Source: Streptomyces luteolifulvus (GTDB lineage Bacteria > Actinomycetota > Actinomycetes > Streptomycetales > Streptomycetaceae). Taken from it: DNA of 64,000 nt. Within the stretch, counting starts at the first letter, position 1; every line of letters begins with the position of its first letter. The position numbers and the translations under genes were made by a program. The notes below the pieces were generated by a model that ran no database searches, had not been told where the DNA came from, and saw only the letters and a list, made by a program, of their open reading frames with translations. The stretch covers positions 124,001 through 188,000 of the forward strand of contig NZ_VZRB01000012.1 of assembly GCF_008806595.1 (NCBI RefSeq). Reading direction: 5' to 3'. Shown piece by piece: positions 8,545 to 17,307 of this stretch.

Positions 8545-9408
8545 CTACGCTGAGCGGTGGGCGTCCAGGAAGGATTCCAGCCCGGCGAGGTCGTCGGTGT
8601 TGATGTGGTCGACGTCCGCGGCGAGCAGTTCGGACCACAGTGCGTCCCGGGCGGGGCTGGCCAGATCGGGGGTGGCCCAGAACCGGACCCTCTGCCCGCG
8701 CTCGTGCGCCGTCCGCATGATGGTGCGCAGCTTCTGCCGCTCAGCGTCCGGGAACGGCCCCGCACCCTGCCAGGTGAAGTTGAGTGTCCAGTTGTCGCTG
8801 ATGAGCGGGATGAAGGAGGCGGGCGCCGGGCCGCCGAGGTCGGCGAGCCGTCCGTCGTAGAAGGCCCGGCGGACGCTCTGGGCCTCCATCGGCGTACGGG
8901 CGGCCCGGTCGCCGGAGATCACGGCGGTGACCGGGCCGGGGTGGACGCGGCCGTGGGCGTAGGTCGTGAACAGGTGCTTGTAGCGCCGCAGATGGCGGTC
9001 GAGTTCGAGGTACGTCGACGCGCCCTCGGTCTTGATGTCGATGAGCAGCTGGAAGGGCTTGCGGTAACCCCGGTACACCGCACCGTGGTTGGCCTTGACG
9101 CGGGCGGCCAGCGGGTCGAGGTAGAGGGATTCGAGGGTGCGGGAGGGATCGAGGTCCACCGGGTCGTGGGCGACGAGAAGCTGGTCGCCCACGAGGTAGA
9201 TGTCGGCCTCGACGCTGCCGAAGCGGTGGCCGAGGGCGTCGAACAGGGGGCGCGGGTGCTCGTAGTCGTTGTGGGCGTGCGCGCGCCGCAACGGACGTGG
9301 GCCGTGCCGGTGTTCCGTGGCGAACGCGCTGCCGGCGGGCGGAGCGAGCACAGCAGCGAGCGTGGTGCCGAATGCGGTGAGGGCTCTGCGACGGGTGATG
9401 AGGGCCAT
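8545..9408 (-). CDS. Secreted GDPD/PI-PLC-like phosphodiesterase
   Basis: A 287-residue protein of the glycerophosphodiester phosphodiesterase/PI-PLC superfamily. Catalytic-type motifs are HAHNDYEHPRPL near residue 44, VEADIYL (metal-binding Glu/Asp) and AHDPVDLD near 80, all on a TIM barrel. The N-terminus ITRRRALTAFGTTLAAV is a Tat-type signal peptide, so the enzyme acts outside the cell, probably on phospholipid headgroup diesters or teichoic acid-like polymers. I start at ATG 9408 with GGGAGG upstream; the frame continues 11 codons further but without support. Length is normal. It is monocistronic. Confidence 0.87.
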   Translation of the reverse strand: MALITRRRALTAFGTTLAAVLAPPAGSAFATEHRHGPRPLRRAHAHNDYEHPRPLFDALGHRFGSVEADIYLVGDQLLVAHDPVDLDPSRTLESLYLDPLAARVKANHGAVYRGYRKPFQLLIDIKTEGASTYLELDRHLRRYKHLFTTYAHGRVHPGPVTAVISGDRAARTPMEAQSVRRAFYDGRLADLGGPAPASFIPLISDNWTLNFTWQGAGPFPDAERQKLRTIMRTAHERGQRVRFWATPDLASPARDALWSELLAADVDHINTDDLAGLESFLDAHRSA

Positions 9409-9538
9409 GTTCTGCCTCCCTGTGGGGCGGGTCCGAACCACAGGGAGTATGAAGCTGTCCGGGCCCCAACGAACCTGTACATGCCAGGAGTTGGCCGGAC
9501 TGCCGTCGCTTGTTCATTCCTTCCGCGAGGGCGCACGA

Positions 9539-9568
9539 AAAAGCCCGCCCCTGGTCGGGCGGGCTTTT
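9539..9568 (-). terminator. Rho-independent terminator of the acyl-CoA dehydrogenase operon
   Basis: Perfect 12-bp inverted repeat (AAAAGCCCGCCC and its complement) with a 6-nt loop, flanked by A/T runs on both sides. It lies just past the stop of the minus-strand gene ending at 9580. Confidence 0.9.
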
Positions 9569-9579
9569 CCAGATGAACG

Positions 9580-10662
9580 TCAGGGGGCTTGCAGGTCGAC
9601 CAGTTCGGCCAGCGTCGTACGGTGGGCGCCCGCCGTGCCACAGGCGATCGAGTCGGCCTTCGCCCGCTTCAGATACAGATGGGCCGGGTGCTCCCAGGTC
9701 ATTCCGATGCCGGCGTGCAACTGGACGGCCTCTTCGGCGGCGTGGACGGCGACCGGGGCCGCGTAGGCCTGGGCGACGGCGACCGCCACATCGATGTCCT
9801 CGCCGGTCGCGAGGGCGTCCGCCGCGTTGCGGGCGGCCGCGCGCAGGCTGACGACCTCCAGCCACAGCTGGGCGAGCCGATGCTTGAGCGCCTGGAAGCC
9901 GCCGACCGGCCGGTTGAACTGCGTGCGCTCCTTGAGGTAGCGGACCGTCTCGGTCAACGCCCAGTCGGCGACGCCGAGTTGTTCGGAGGCGAGCAGCCCC
10001 GCTCCGGCGCGCAGGGCTCGTCGTACGGCGGGCTCGGCGTCCCCGAGGCGACGGCCCGCTGCTCCGTCGAGGGTGACGGTCGCAAGGGGCCGGGTCAGGT
10101 CGAAGGACACCTGCGGGGTGACGGTCGCGGCCTCCGCGTCGACCGCGTACAGCCCGCCGTCGTCCGCCGGAACCAGCAGGACATCGGCGACGGCGGCATC
10201 CGCGATCCCGGTCAGCTCCCCGTACAGGGCTCCGTCCTCGTGCCGTACGGTCCGGTGGGCGCCGCCCGGTGCGACGTTCAGCGCGACGGCGAGCGCGCCG
10301 ATCCTCCGTCCGGACGCCAGCTCGGCGAGAAGGCCGTCGGCCGAGCACTCCAGCAGGGCCTCGGTGGCGACGACGGCGCTCGTCAGGTACGGCACGGGGG
10401 CGACAGCGCGCCCCAACTCCTCCAGGACGACGGCCGCTTCGCGGTGCGTGGCGCCCTGACCGCCCTGCGCCTCGGGTACCAGGAGGCCCGCGAGCCCCAT
10501 GCCGTCGGCGAGGGCCTTCCACGCGGCCAGGTCGTGCGGGGCGTCCGACTCGGTCCGGGCGATCACGCCGGCCGCGGCGCAGTGGTCGGCCAGCAGATCG
10601 CGGACGGCGGCGCGGAGGGCTTCTTCCTCCTCGGAGTAGAGCAGGTCGGGCTGCGTGCTCAT
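9580..10662 (-). CDS. Acyl-CoA dehydrogenase, short subunit type
   Basis: A 360-residue FAD-dependent acyl-CoA dehydrogenase with N-terminal helical, beta and C-terminal helical domains (EERTQFNRPVGGFQALKHRLAQL near residue 250; GIGMTWEHPAHLYLKRA near 325). It catalyses alpha,beta-dehydrogenation of an acyl-CoA, passing electrons to ETF. The usual catalytic Glu motif is not obvious. This resembles the non-canonical member of FadE heterodimers known from actinobacterial steroid and fatty-acid degradation. Its ATG overlaps the stop of the upstream dehydrogenase (ATGA), supporting a two-subunit complex. It is the last gene of a three-gene operon ending at a strong terminator. The substrate cannot be read from sequence. 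Confidence 0.9.
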   Translation of the reverse strand: MSTQPDLLYSEEEEALRAAVRDLLADHCAAAGVIARTESDAPHDLAAWKALADGMGLAGLLVPEAQGGQGATHREAAVVLEELGRAVAPVPYLTSAVVATEALLECSADGLLAELASGRRIGALAVALNVAPGGAHRTVRHEDGALYGELTGIADAAVADVLLVPADDGGLYAVDAEAATVTPQVSFDLTRPLATVTLDGAAGRRLGDAEPAVRRALRAGAGLLASEQLGVADWALTETVRYLKERTQFNRPVGGFQALKHRLAQLWLEVVSLRAAARNAADALATGEDIDVAVAVAQAYAAPVAVHAAEEAVQLHAGIGMTWEHPAHLYLKRAKADSIACGTAGAHRTTLAELVDLQAP

Positions 10663-11840
10663 CGGGCGAGGTCCTTCCATGCGACGTCCTTGTCGGTGCG
10701 CGGTTCGGCGGGCAGGCCGAGGACGCGCTCGGCGACGATGTTCAGCAGGACCTCGCTGGTCCCGCCCTCGATGCTGTTGCCCTTGGAACGGAGGTAGCGG
10801 TACCCGGCCTCCCGGCCGGTGAAGTCCACGAACTCCGGCCGGCGCATGGTCCAGTCGTCGTACAACAGGCCCTCCTCGCCGCGGAGTTCGACCTCCAGGC
10901 CGCTGATCTCCTGGTTGAGACGGGCGAAGGCGAGCTTCATGCCGGCGCCCTCGGGGCCGGGCTGGCCCGCGACGAGCTGCTGGCGCAGGCGCTCGCCGGT
11001 GAGACGGGCGACCTCGGCCTCGACCCAGAGCTTCAGCAGCCGCTGGTGCAGATCGTGGGTGCGCAGCTCCGGGCGCTCGCGCCAGGTCTTCGACACCGGG
11101 CCGATCATGCCGCCCTCGCGGGGCAGCCGCATGCCGCCGATGGCGACGCGTTCGTTGTTCAGCGTGGTCTGCGCGACGCGCCAGCCGTCCCCGACCTCGC
11201 CGAGGCGGCGGGAGTCGGGGATGCGGACGCCGGTGATGAAGACCTCGTTGAACTCGGCCTCGCCGGTGATCTGGCGCAGCGGCCGGACCTCGATGCCGGG
11301 GTCGGTCATGTCGCAGATGAAGTAGGTGATGCCCTGGTGCTTGGGCACGTCCGGGTCGGTGCGGGCGATGAGGATGGCCCAGCGGGCGACATGGGCGCTG
11401 GAGGTCCACACCTTCTGCCCGTTGACGACCCAGTCGTCGCCCTCCTTGACGGCCCGCGTACCGAGGGCCGCCAGGTCGGACCCGGCACCCGGCTCGCTGA
11501 AGAGCTGGCACCAGACCTCCTCGCCCGTCCACAGAGGCCTGAGATACCGCTGCTTCTGCTCCTCGGTGCCGTAGCGCAGGATCGTCGGCGCGGCCATCCC
11601 CAGACCGATGCCGATGCGGCGCGGGTCGTTGTCGGGTGCGCCCGCGGCCTCGAGTGCGGCGTCCACGACGACCTGGAGGGAGCGCGGGGCGCCGAGTCCA
11701 CCGAGGCCGTCGGGGTAGTGCACCCAGGCCAGCCCGGCGTCGAAGCGGGCCCTGAGGAAGGTCTGCCGGTCGGTCGTGGCAGGTGGATGGGCCGCCAGCA
11801 ACTGCGCTGTACGGCGCTTGAGTTCGGCTGCGTCCATCAT
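10659..11840 (-). CDS. Acyl-CoA dehydrogenase
   Basis: A 393-residue acyl-CoA dehydrogenase. The FAD/substrate region WCQLFSEPGAGSDLA lies near residue 111, and the C-terminal domain carries YRYLRSKGNSIEGGTSEVLLNIVAERVLGL, where the EGGTSE block is typical. It starts at ATG 11840, overlapping the stop of the oxidoreductase gene by 4 bp; a second Met follows at once. It is translationally coupled to the next dehydrogenase, which suggests an alpha2beta2 complex like the FadE pairs of actinobacteria. Its pathway is probably side-chain or branched/cyclic acyl-CoA oxidation, but I cannot name the substrate. Confidence 0.92.
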   Translation of the reverse strand: MMDAAELKRRTAQLLAAHPPATTDRQTFLRARFDAGLAWVHYPDGLGGLGAPRSLQVVVDAALEAAGAPDNDPRRIGIGLGMAAPTILRYGTEEQKQRYLRPLWTGEEVWCQLFSEPGAGSDLAALGTRAVKEGDDWVVNGQKVWTSSAHVARWAILIARTDPDVPKHQGITYFICDMTDPGIEVRPLRQITGEAEFNEVFITGVRIPDSRRLGEVGDGWRVAQTTLNNERVAIGGMRLPREGGMIGPVSKTWRERPELRTHDLHQRLLKLWVEAEVARLTGERLRQQLVAGQPGPEGAGMKLAFARLNQEISGLEVELRGEEGLLYDDWTMRRPEFVDFTGREAGYRYLRSKGNSIEGGTSEVLLNIVAERVLGLPAEPRTDKDVAWKDLAR

Positions 11841-12805
11841 GCGGCGGCTCCGTTCGGTACGACGGCGACCCGGCCGGTGGTGACGCCGTCGGCGACCCGC
11901 TGCACGGCGGCCGCGGCTCCGTCCAGCGGCACCCGCTCGCTCACCAGCGGCTTGATCGCGCCCCGGGCGGCGAGCTCGGTGAGCTGTTCGTGGCAGTGCT
12001 GGACCAGCCTCGGGTTCTTGGTGTTGTAGAGGCCCCAGTGCAGGCCGAGGATCGAGTAGTTCTTCACGAGGGCGTGGTTGAGCGCCGGGCTGGGGATGGT
12101 CCCGCTGGCGAAGCCGACGACGACGATCCGGCCCTCGAAGGCGACGGCCTTGGCGGACTGGGTGTAGGCGTCCCCGCCGACCGGGTCGTAGATCACGTCG
12201 GCGCCCCGGCCTCCGGTGGCCCCCTTCACGGCGGCCACGACGTCCTCGGCGCGCCGGTCGATCACCACGTCACAGCCCAGCTCCCGGGCGACGGCGGCCT
12301 TGCCGGCACCGCCGACGACACCGATCACCGTGGCGCCCGCCGCCTTGCCGAGCTGCACGGCCGCGCTGCCGACCCCTCCCGCGGCGGCGTGCACGAGCAG
12401 CGTCTCACCGGCTTCCAGGCGAGCCCGCCGGTGGAGACCGAACCAGCCCGTCTGGTAGCCGATGTGCAGCGCGGCGGCCTCGGCGTCGTCGAGGGCGTCG
12501 GGGGCCGGCAGGACAGCGGCGGCGTCGGCGACGGCGTACTCGGCGAAACCGCCGTGCGGCAGCGACGGGTTGGCGATCACGCGGCGCCCGTCCTCGGTCT
12601 CGCCGCAGATCTCCACGCCCGGCGTGAACGGCAGCGGCGGGCGGACCTGGTAGTGGCCCCGGCACATCAGCGCGTCCGGGAAGTTGATGTTGGCGGCACA
12701 CACCCTGAGCAGGACCTGGCCCTCGCCGGGCACGGGCCGCTCCACCTCCTGGAGCCGCATCACCTCGCTCGGCTCGCCGTTCTCGTGCACTTGCCATGCC
12801 TGCAT
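11837..12805 (-). CDS. NADPH:quinone oxidoreductase (zinc-independent MDR family)
   Basis: A 322-residue medium-chain reductase of the quinone oxidoreductase type. The NADPH-binding site is LVHAAAGGVGSAAVQLGKAAGA near residue 138, and the N-terminal GroES-like domain has ANINFPDALMCRGHYQ. It lacks the structural-zinc cysteines of alcohol dehydrogenases. It would reduce quinones or enoyl-type substrates. It is the first gene of the operon and is coupled to two acyl-CoA dehydrogenases, so it may reduce or recycle an intermediate of the same acyl-CoA pathway. Full length for the family. Confidence 0.9.
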   Translation of the reverse strand: MQAWQVHENGEPSEVMRLQEVERPVPGEGQVLLRVCAANINFPDALMCRGHYQVRPPLPFTPGVEICGETEDGRRVIANPSLPHGGFAEYAVADAAAVLPAPDALDDAEAAALHIGYQTGWFGLHRRARLEAGETLLVHAAAGGVGSAAVQLGKAAGATVIGVVGGAGKAAVARELGCDVVIDRRAEDVVAAVKGATGGRGADVIYDPVGGDAYTQSAKAVAFEGRIVVVGFASGTIPSPALNHALVKNYSILGLHWGLYNTKNPRLVQHCHEQLTELAARGAIKPLVSERVPLDGAAAAVQRVADGVTTGRVAVVPNGAAA

Positions 12806-12854
12806 GCGGTGCCTCCACGGGACTACGTCGTCTGACCGGGGTCGACCGCATACT

Positions 12855-12866
12855 AAGCGGTCGCTT
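12855..12866. promoter_or_regulatory. Candidate TetR-type operator before the acyl-CoA operon
   Basis: AAGCG-N2-CGCTT within TACTAAGCGGTCGCTTG, about 50 bp upstream of the oxidoreductase start. Palindromes of the TACTAAGCG...CGCTT kind are common operators of TetR-family acyl-CoA-responsive repressors in actinobacteria. No TetR gene is adjacent, so any regulator would act in trans. Confidence 0.4.
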
Positions 12867-12891
12867 GCCCATCAGGGAACAGTCATGCGCG

Positions 12892-13473
12892 TCACGTGCG
12901 CGCCGGTCGCGCCCTTACGTGCATCCGCTCCCCCTGCGGCCCGAACAGACTCAGGAACTCCACCGGCCCCTCCCCCGTCGACCCGAACCAGTGCGGCACG
13001 CGCGTGTCGAACTCGGCGGCCTCCCCGGCGGTGAGCACCACGTCGTGCTCGCCCAGCACGAGCCGCAGCCGCCCGGACAGCACGTACAGCCACTCGTAGC
13101 CCTCGTGCGTCCGCGGGTCCGGGTCGAGTCTGCGCTGCGGTTCGAGCACCTTGAACGCCTGGAGACCGCCGGGCTGCCGGGTGAGCGGCCAATGGGTGCG
13201 CCCGTTGCGTACCACCGGCGCGGCCCGCACCCGGGGGTCCCGTACCGACGGGGCGCCCACCAGTTCGTCCAGGGCCACCTCGTGGGCCCGCGCGATCGGC
13301 AGCAGCAGCTCCAGGCTGGGCCTGCGCAGACCCGACTCCAGCCGGGACAGGGTGCTCACCGAGATCCCGGTCGCCTCGGACAGCCCGGCCAGCGTCGCAC
13401 CCCGCTCCTTCCGGATCCGCCGCAGCCGCGGGCCCACCTCCGCGAGAACCTCGTCCATGTCGTCGTCCCTCAT
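12892..13473 (-). CDS. XRE-family regulator with C-terminal cupin sensor
   Basis: A 193-residue regulator. Residues 10-70 form an XRE helix-turn-helix (LRRIRKERGATLAGLSEATGIS followed by STLSRLESGLRRPSLELL). Residues 110-185 form a small cupin barrel (HEGYEWLYVLSGRLRLVLG, GEAAEFDTRVPHWFGS), a likely small-molecule or metal sensor. Such HTH-cupin proteins control catabolic or efflux genes, often next door. It lies between the acyl-CoA dehydrogenase operon (whose promoter is near its stop) and the divergent DNA ligase gene, so either could be a target. The start is ATG 13473. Confidence 0.88.
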   Translation of the reverse strand: MRDDDMDEVLAEVGPRLRRIRKERGATLAGLSEATGISVSTLSRLESGLRRPSLELLLPIARAHEVALDELVGAPSVRDPRVRAAPVVRNGRTHWPLTRQPGGLQAFKVLEPQRRLDPDPRTHEGYEWLYVLSGRLRLVLGEHDVVLTAGEAAEFDTRVPHWFGSTGEGPVEFLSLFGPQGERMHVRARPART

Positions 13474-13568
13474 GCATTCATTGCAGTTTCGGCAAACAGG
13501 TTTGTCAACGCGGCACCGATCATCGCCGTCCGGGTGTAGAGCGCCCGCCTCCGGTGCACCATGGCTGC

Positions 13569-15107
13569 ATGCTGCTGACCCGGCTGGCCCGTGTGTCCCA
13601 GGAGGTCGCCGCCACCTCGGCGCGCTCCCGGAAGATCGCGCTCCTCGCCGAGCTGTTCCGGGACGCCGAGGCCGAGGACGCGCCGATCGTCATCCCGTAT
13701 CTGGCGGGACGGCTGCCGCAGGGCCGGCTCGGTATCGGCTGGAAGGTGCTGAGCCGTCCCGCCGCCCCGGCGGCCGGGCCGGCCCTGACCGTGCGCGAGG
13801 TGGACGCCCGGCTCACCGAGCTGAGCAAGGTCTCGGGCACCGGCTCGCAGGAGCGACGGGCCCGGCTGGTCGGGGAGCTGATGGGCGCGGCCACCGCCGA
13901 CGAGCAGCGGTTCCTGCTGGGGCTGCTCACCGGCGAGGTCCGGCAGGGCGCACTGGACGCCGTCGCCGTCGAGGGTCTGGCCGAGGCGACCGGTGCGCCG
14001 TCGGGAGACGTCAGACGTGCGGTGATGCTGGCGGGCTCGCTGCAGACCGTGGCTCAGGCCCTTCTCACCGACGGCCCCGCCGCCCTGGACCGCTTCCGGC
14101 TCACCGTCGGCCGCCCGGTCCTGCCGATGCTGGCGCACAGCGCCTCCTCGGTGGCCGAGGCGGTCGGCAAGCTCGGCCCCTGCGCGGTCGAGGAGAAGCT
14201 GGACGGCATCCGCGTGCAGGTCCACCGGGACGCGGGCACCGTACGGGTCTATACCCGCACCCTCGACGACATCACCGACCGCCTGCCCGAACTCACCTCG
14301 GTGGCACTGGAGTTGACGGGCGAGCGGTTCATCCTGGACGGCGAGGTCATCGCGTTCGGCGCCGGCGGACGGCCCCGGTCGTTCCAGGAGACGGCCGGGC
14401 GCGTCGGCTCCCGCGTGGACGTGGCCACGGCCGCCGAGGCGGTGCCCGTCTCCCCCGTCTTCTTCGACGCGCTGTCCGTCGGCGACCACGACCTCCTCGC
14501 CCTTCCCTTCGCCGAGCGGCACGCGGAACTGGCCCGGCTCGTGCCCGAGCCGATGCGGGTGCGCCGCACCCTGGTGTCCGGGCCCGCGGACGTGGCCGAG
14601 GCCGAGGAATTCCTCGCCGGGACGCTGCGGCGCGGCCACGAGGGCGTCGTCGTGAAGTCCCTCGACGCCCCCTACAGCGCCGGCCGGCGCGGCGCGTCCT
14701 GGCTGAAGGTCAAGCCCGTCCACACACTCGACCTGGTGGTCCTGGCCGCCGAGTGGGGGCACGGCCGGCGCACCGGCAGGCTCTCCAACCTGCATCTGGG
14801 CGCCCGCACCGCGGACGGCTCCTTCGCCATGCTCGGCAAGACCTTCAAGGGCATGACCGACAAGATGCTGGCCTGGCAGACCGACCGGCTCCGGGAACTG
14901 GCCGTCGAGGACAACGGCTATGTGGTGACCGTACGCCCCGAACTCGTCGTCGAGATCGCCTACGACGGCCTGCAGCGGTCCACCCGCTATCCGGCCGGCG
15001 TCACCCTGCGCTTCGCCCGCGTGGTCCGCTACCGCGAGGACAAGCGCCCGGAGGAGGCCGACACGGTCGAGACGCTGCTCGCCGCGCATCCGGAGGTGAC
15101 ACCGTGA
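13569..15107 (+). CDS. lig: ATP-dependent DNA ligase
   Basis: A 512-residue ATP-dependent DNA ligase. The nucleotidyltransferase motif I is EEKLDG with the AMP-accepting Lys210; motif III is FILDGEV, motif IV EGVVVKS and motif V SWLKVKP. The N-terminal 200 residues are the DNA-binding domain and the C-terminus is the OB-fold. It seals nicks using ATP and is an accessory to the NAD-dependent LigA that replicates the chromosome; repair is the likely role. I start at ATG 13569 (MLLTRLARVSQEV), which fits relatives better than the upstream GTG 13554. The stop overlaps the Nudix gene start (GTGA). Confidence 0.92.
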   Translation: MLLTRLARVSQEVAATSARSRKIALLAELFRDAEAEDAPIVIPYLAGRLPQGRLGIGWKVLSRPAAPAAGPALTVREVDARLTELSKVSGTGSQERRARLVGELMGAATADEQRFLLGLLTGEVRQGALDAVAVEGLAEATGAPSGDVRRAVMLAGSLQTVAQALLTDGPAALDRFRLTVGRPVLPMLAHSASSVAEAVGKLGPCAVEEKLDGIRVQVHRDAGTVRVYTRTLDDITDRLPELTSVALELTGERFILDGEVIAFGAGGRPRSFQETAGRVGSRVDVATAAEAVPVSPVFFDALSVGDHDLLALPFAERHAELARLVPEPMRVRRTLVSGPADVAEAEEFLAGTLRRGHEGVVVKSLDAPYSAGRRGASWLKVKPVHTLDLVVLAAEWGHGRRTGRLSNLHLGARTADGSFAMLGKTFKGMTDKMLAWQTDRLRELAVEDNGYVVTVRPELVVEIAYDGLQRSTRYPAGVTLRFARVVRYREDKRPEEADTVETLLAAHPEVTP

Positions 15108-15568
15108 CCGCCAGGCGGAGCGCGGGCCTGCTGTTGTTCCGGCACACCGACCGCGGCCTGGAGGTGTTGCTGGGCCATATGGGCGGTCCGTTCTTCGCCC
15201 GGCGCGGCGCCGGCGCGTGGACCGTGCCCAAGGGCGAGTACGAGCCGGACGAGACCGCCTGGGACGCGGCTCGCCGCGAGTTCCGGGAGGAGCTGGGCCT
15301 GCCGCCGCCCGACGGCGAGGCCGTACCGCTCGGGGAGGTCCGGCAGACCAACGGCAAGATCGTGACGGTCTGGGCGGTCGAGGCCGACCTCGACCCGGCG
15401 ACGGTGGACCCGGGCACCTTCCGGATGGAGTGGCCGCCGAAGTCCGGGCAGACCCAGGAGTTCCCCGAACTCGACCGCGTCGAGTGGTTCGGCCTGGACC
15501 GCGCCCGGGAGGTGATCGTCAAGGCTCAGGCGGCGTTTCTCGACCGGCTGGCGGAGCACCCGGACTGA
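15104..15568 (+). CDS. Nudix hydrolase coupled to DNA ligase
   Basis: A 154-residue Nudix protein. The Nudix box is GEYEPDETAWDAAR followed by REFREELGL (about residues 46-68), with all catalytic Glu residues present. The early strand SAGLLLFRHTDRGLEVLLGH and WTVPKG are typical of MutT/ADP-ribose-type enzymes that hydrolyse nucleoside diphosphate derivatives. The GTG start overlaps the ligase stop by 4 bp, so the two are made together. This suggests a repair-linked house-cleaning role such as removing damaged nucleotides or adenylylated intermediates, which is inference. Confidence 0.9.
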   Translation: MTARRSAGLLLFRHTDRGLEVLLGHMGGPFFARRGAGAWTVPKGEYEPDETAWDAARREFREELGLPPPDGEAVPLGEVRQTNGKIVTVWAVEADLDPATVDPGTFRMEWPPKSGQTQEFPELDRVEWFGLDRAREVIVKAQAAFLDRLAEHPD

Positions 15569-15653
15569 GCCGAGTCGATCCGGACGCATCCGCGTTGCGG
15601 TCGCCACCGCCGCGCGGGATCGTCGAAGTACACCCGCCCCGAGGAGGTCGGTC

Positions 15654-17039
15654 ATGCCCATCGCGACGGTGAACCCGGCGAACGGCGAGACGCTCAAGAC
15701 GTACGAGGCCATGGGCGCCGAAGAGATCGAGCGCAGGCTCCAGCTCGCGGAGGCCACCTTCCGCACCTACCGGACCACCGGCTTCGGCGAGCGGGCCCGC
15801 CTCATGAACCGGGCCGCCGATCTCCTCGAAGAGGACCAGCGGGACATCGGCCGCGTCATGACGACCGAGATGGGCAAACCCGTCAGGCAGGCCCGCGCGG
15901 AGGCCGCCAAGTGCGCGAAGGCCATGCGCTGGTACGCCGGGCACGCCGAGGAACTGCTCGCCGACGAGGACCCCGCCCACTCCGATGTGAAGGACTCCGG
16001 CGCGGCCCGCGTCCGTGTGCGCTACCGGCCGATGGGACCGGTGCTCGCGGTGATGCCGTGGAACTTCCCGCTGTGGCAGGTGATCCGGTTCGCCGCGCCC
16101 GCGTTGATGGCGGGCAACGTCGGTCTGCTCAAGCACGCCTCGAACGTGCCGCAGACCGCCCTCTACCTGGAGGACCTCTTCCACCGGGCGGGCTTCACGG
16201 AGGGCTGCTTCCAGACCCTGCTGGTCGGCGCGGGAGCGGTCGAGGAGATCCTGCGCGACGAGCGCGTCAAGGCCGCCACTCTCACCGGCAGCGAGCCCGC
16301 GGGCCGCGCGGTCGCCTCCGTCGCCGGGGACATGGTGAAGAAGACGGTGCTGGAGCTGGGCGGCAGCGACCCCTACGTGGTCATGCCCTCGGCGGACCTC
16401 GACCGTGCCGCCCAGATCGCGGTGACCGCGCGCGTGCAGAACAACGGGCAGTCGTGCATCGCGGCGAAGCGCTTCATCGTGCACACGGACGTGTACGACG
16501 CCTTCGCCGAACGGTTCACCGCGGGCATGAAGGCGCTGAAGGTCGGCGACCCGCTGGAGGAGGAGACGGACGTCGGACCGCTGTCGAGCGAACAGGGCCG
16601 CAAGGACCTGGAGGAGCTGGTCGACGACGCGAAGCGCGGCGGGGCGGCCGTCCTGTGCGGAGGGGTGGTCCCGGACCGGCCCGGCTGGTACTACCCGCCG
16701 ACCGTCCTCGCCGGTATCACCCGCGAGATGCGCATCCACCGCGAGGAGGCGTTCGGCCCGGTGGCCACGCTGTACCGCGCGGGCGATGTGGACGAGGCCG
16801 TGCTGATCGCCAACGACACGCCGTTCGGGCTGAGTTCCAACGTCTGGACGCGGGACGACGCCGAGGTCGACCGTTTCGCACGGGACCTGGAGGCGGGCGC
16901 CGTGTACATCAACGGGATGACGGCGTCCCACCCGGCGTTCCCGTTCGGCGGGGTCAAGCGGTCCGGCTACGGCCGTGAGCTGTCCGGGCACGGAATCCGC
17001 GAGTTCTGCAACATCACCACGGTATGGCACGGAGCGTGA
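15654..17039 (+). CDS. gabD: Succinate-semialdehyde dehydrogenase (NADP+)
   Basis: A 461-residue aldehyde dehydrogenase of the succinate-semialdehyde type. Key residues are Glu234 (VLELGGSDPY) and nucleophile Cys268 (NNGQSCIAAKR). The N-terminus IATVNPANGETLKTYE and the FPFGGVKRSGYGRELSGHGIREF ending are typical of bacterial GabD-like enzymes. It would oxidise succinic semialdehyde to succinate in GABA breakdown, with NADP+ likely. The ATG at 15654 has GAGGAGG about 7 nt upstream. No GABA transaminase is adjacent. Other semialdehydes are possible substrates. Confidence 0.88.
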   Translation: MPIATVNPANGETLKTYEAMGAEEIERRLQLAEATFRTYRTTGFGERARLMNRAADLLEEDQRDIGRVMTTEMGKPVRQARAEAAKCAKAMRWYAGHAEELLADEDPAHSDVKDSGAARVRVRYRPMGPVLAVMPWNFPLWQVIRFAAPALMAGNVGLLKHASNVPQTALYLEDLFHRAGFTEGCFQTLLVGAGAVEEILRDERVKAATLTGSEPAGRAVASVAGDMVKKTVLELGGSDPYVVMPSADLDRAAQIAVTARVQNNGQSCIAAKRFIVHTDVYDAFAERFTAGMKALKVGDPLEEETDVGPLSSEQGRKDLEELVDDAKRGGAAVLCGGVVPDRPGWYYPPTVLAGITREMRIHREEAFGPVATLYRAGDVDEAVLIANDTPFGLSSNVWTRDDAEVDRFARDLEAGAVYINGMTASHPAFPFGGVKRSGYGRELSGHGIREFCNITTVWHGA

Positions 17040-17064
17040 GCTCTCCGCAGTTACGATCCCCTCT

Positions 17065-17307
17065 GTGAACCGCGAAGTGACTCTGCCTCTGATCGTCGAC
17101 GACCGCGGGAACTTGCAGGTGGCGGCATCCGACGTCAGCAAGCTGCTGCGGACGGTGGGCGGGCGGTGGCTGCATCTCGTGGAGGCCGGGCAGGAGGGGC
17201 TCGACGAGGACACGGTCGCCGCGCTGACGATCGAGCTCGCGAAGCTGGCCGACCGGATCGATGTGGCCTGCATCGCGCACAGCAGCGGAGGTACCTCGAC
17301 GGCATGA
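17065..17307 (+). CDS. Small DUF6213-like protein coupled to the P450
   Basis: An 80-residue protein starting at GTG 17065 (VNREVTLPLIVDDRG). Its main features are GGRWLHLVEAGQ near residue 35 and an ELAKLADRID helix. It matches what I remember of the actinobacterial DUF6213 family, of unknown function. The stop overlaps the P450 start by 4 bp (ATGA), so the two are translationally coupled. That fixed pairing suggests it helps the P450, for example in folding, heme loading or partner binding, but there is no direct evidence. It follows gabD after only 25 bp and may share its transcript. Confidence 0.72.
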   Translation: MNREVTLPLIVDDRGNLQVAASDVSKLLRTVGGRWLHLVEAGQEGLDEDTVAALTIELAKLADRIDVACIAHSSGGTSTA

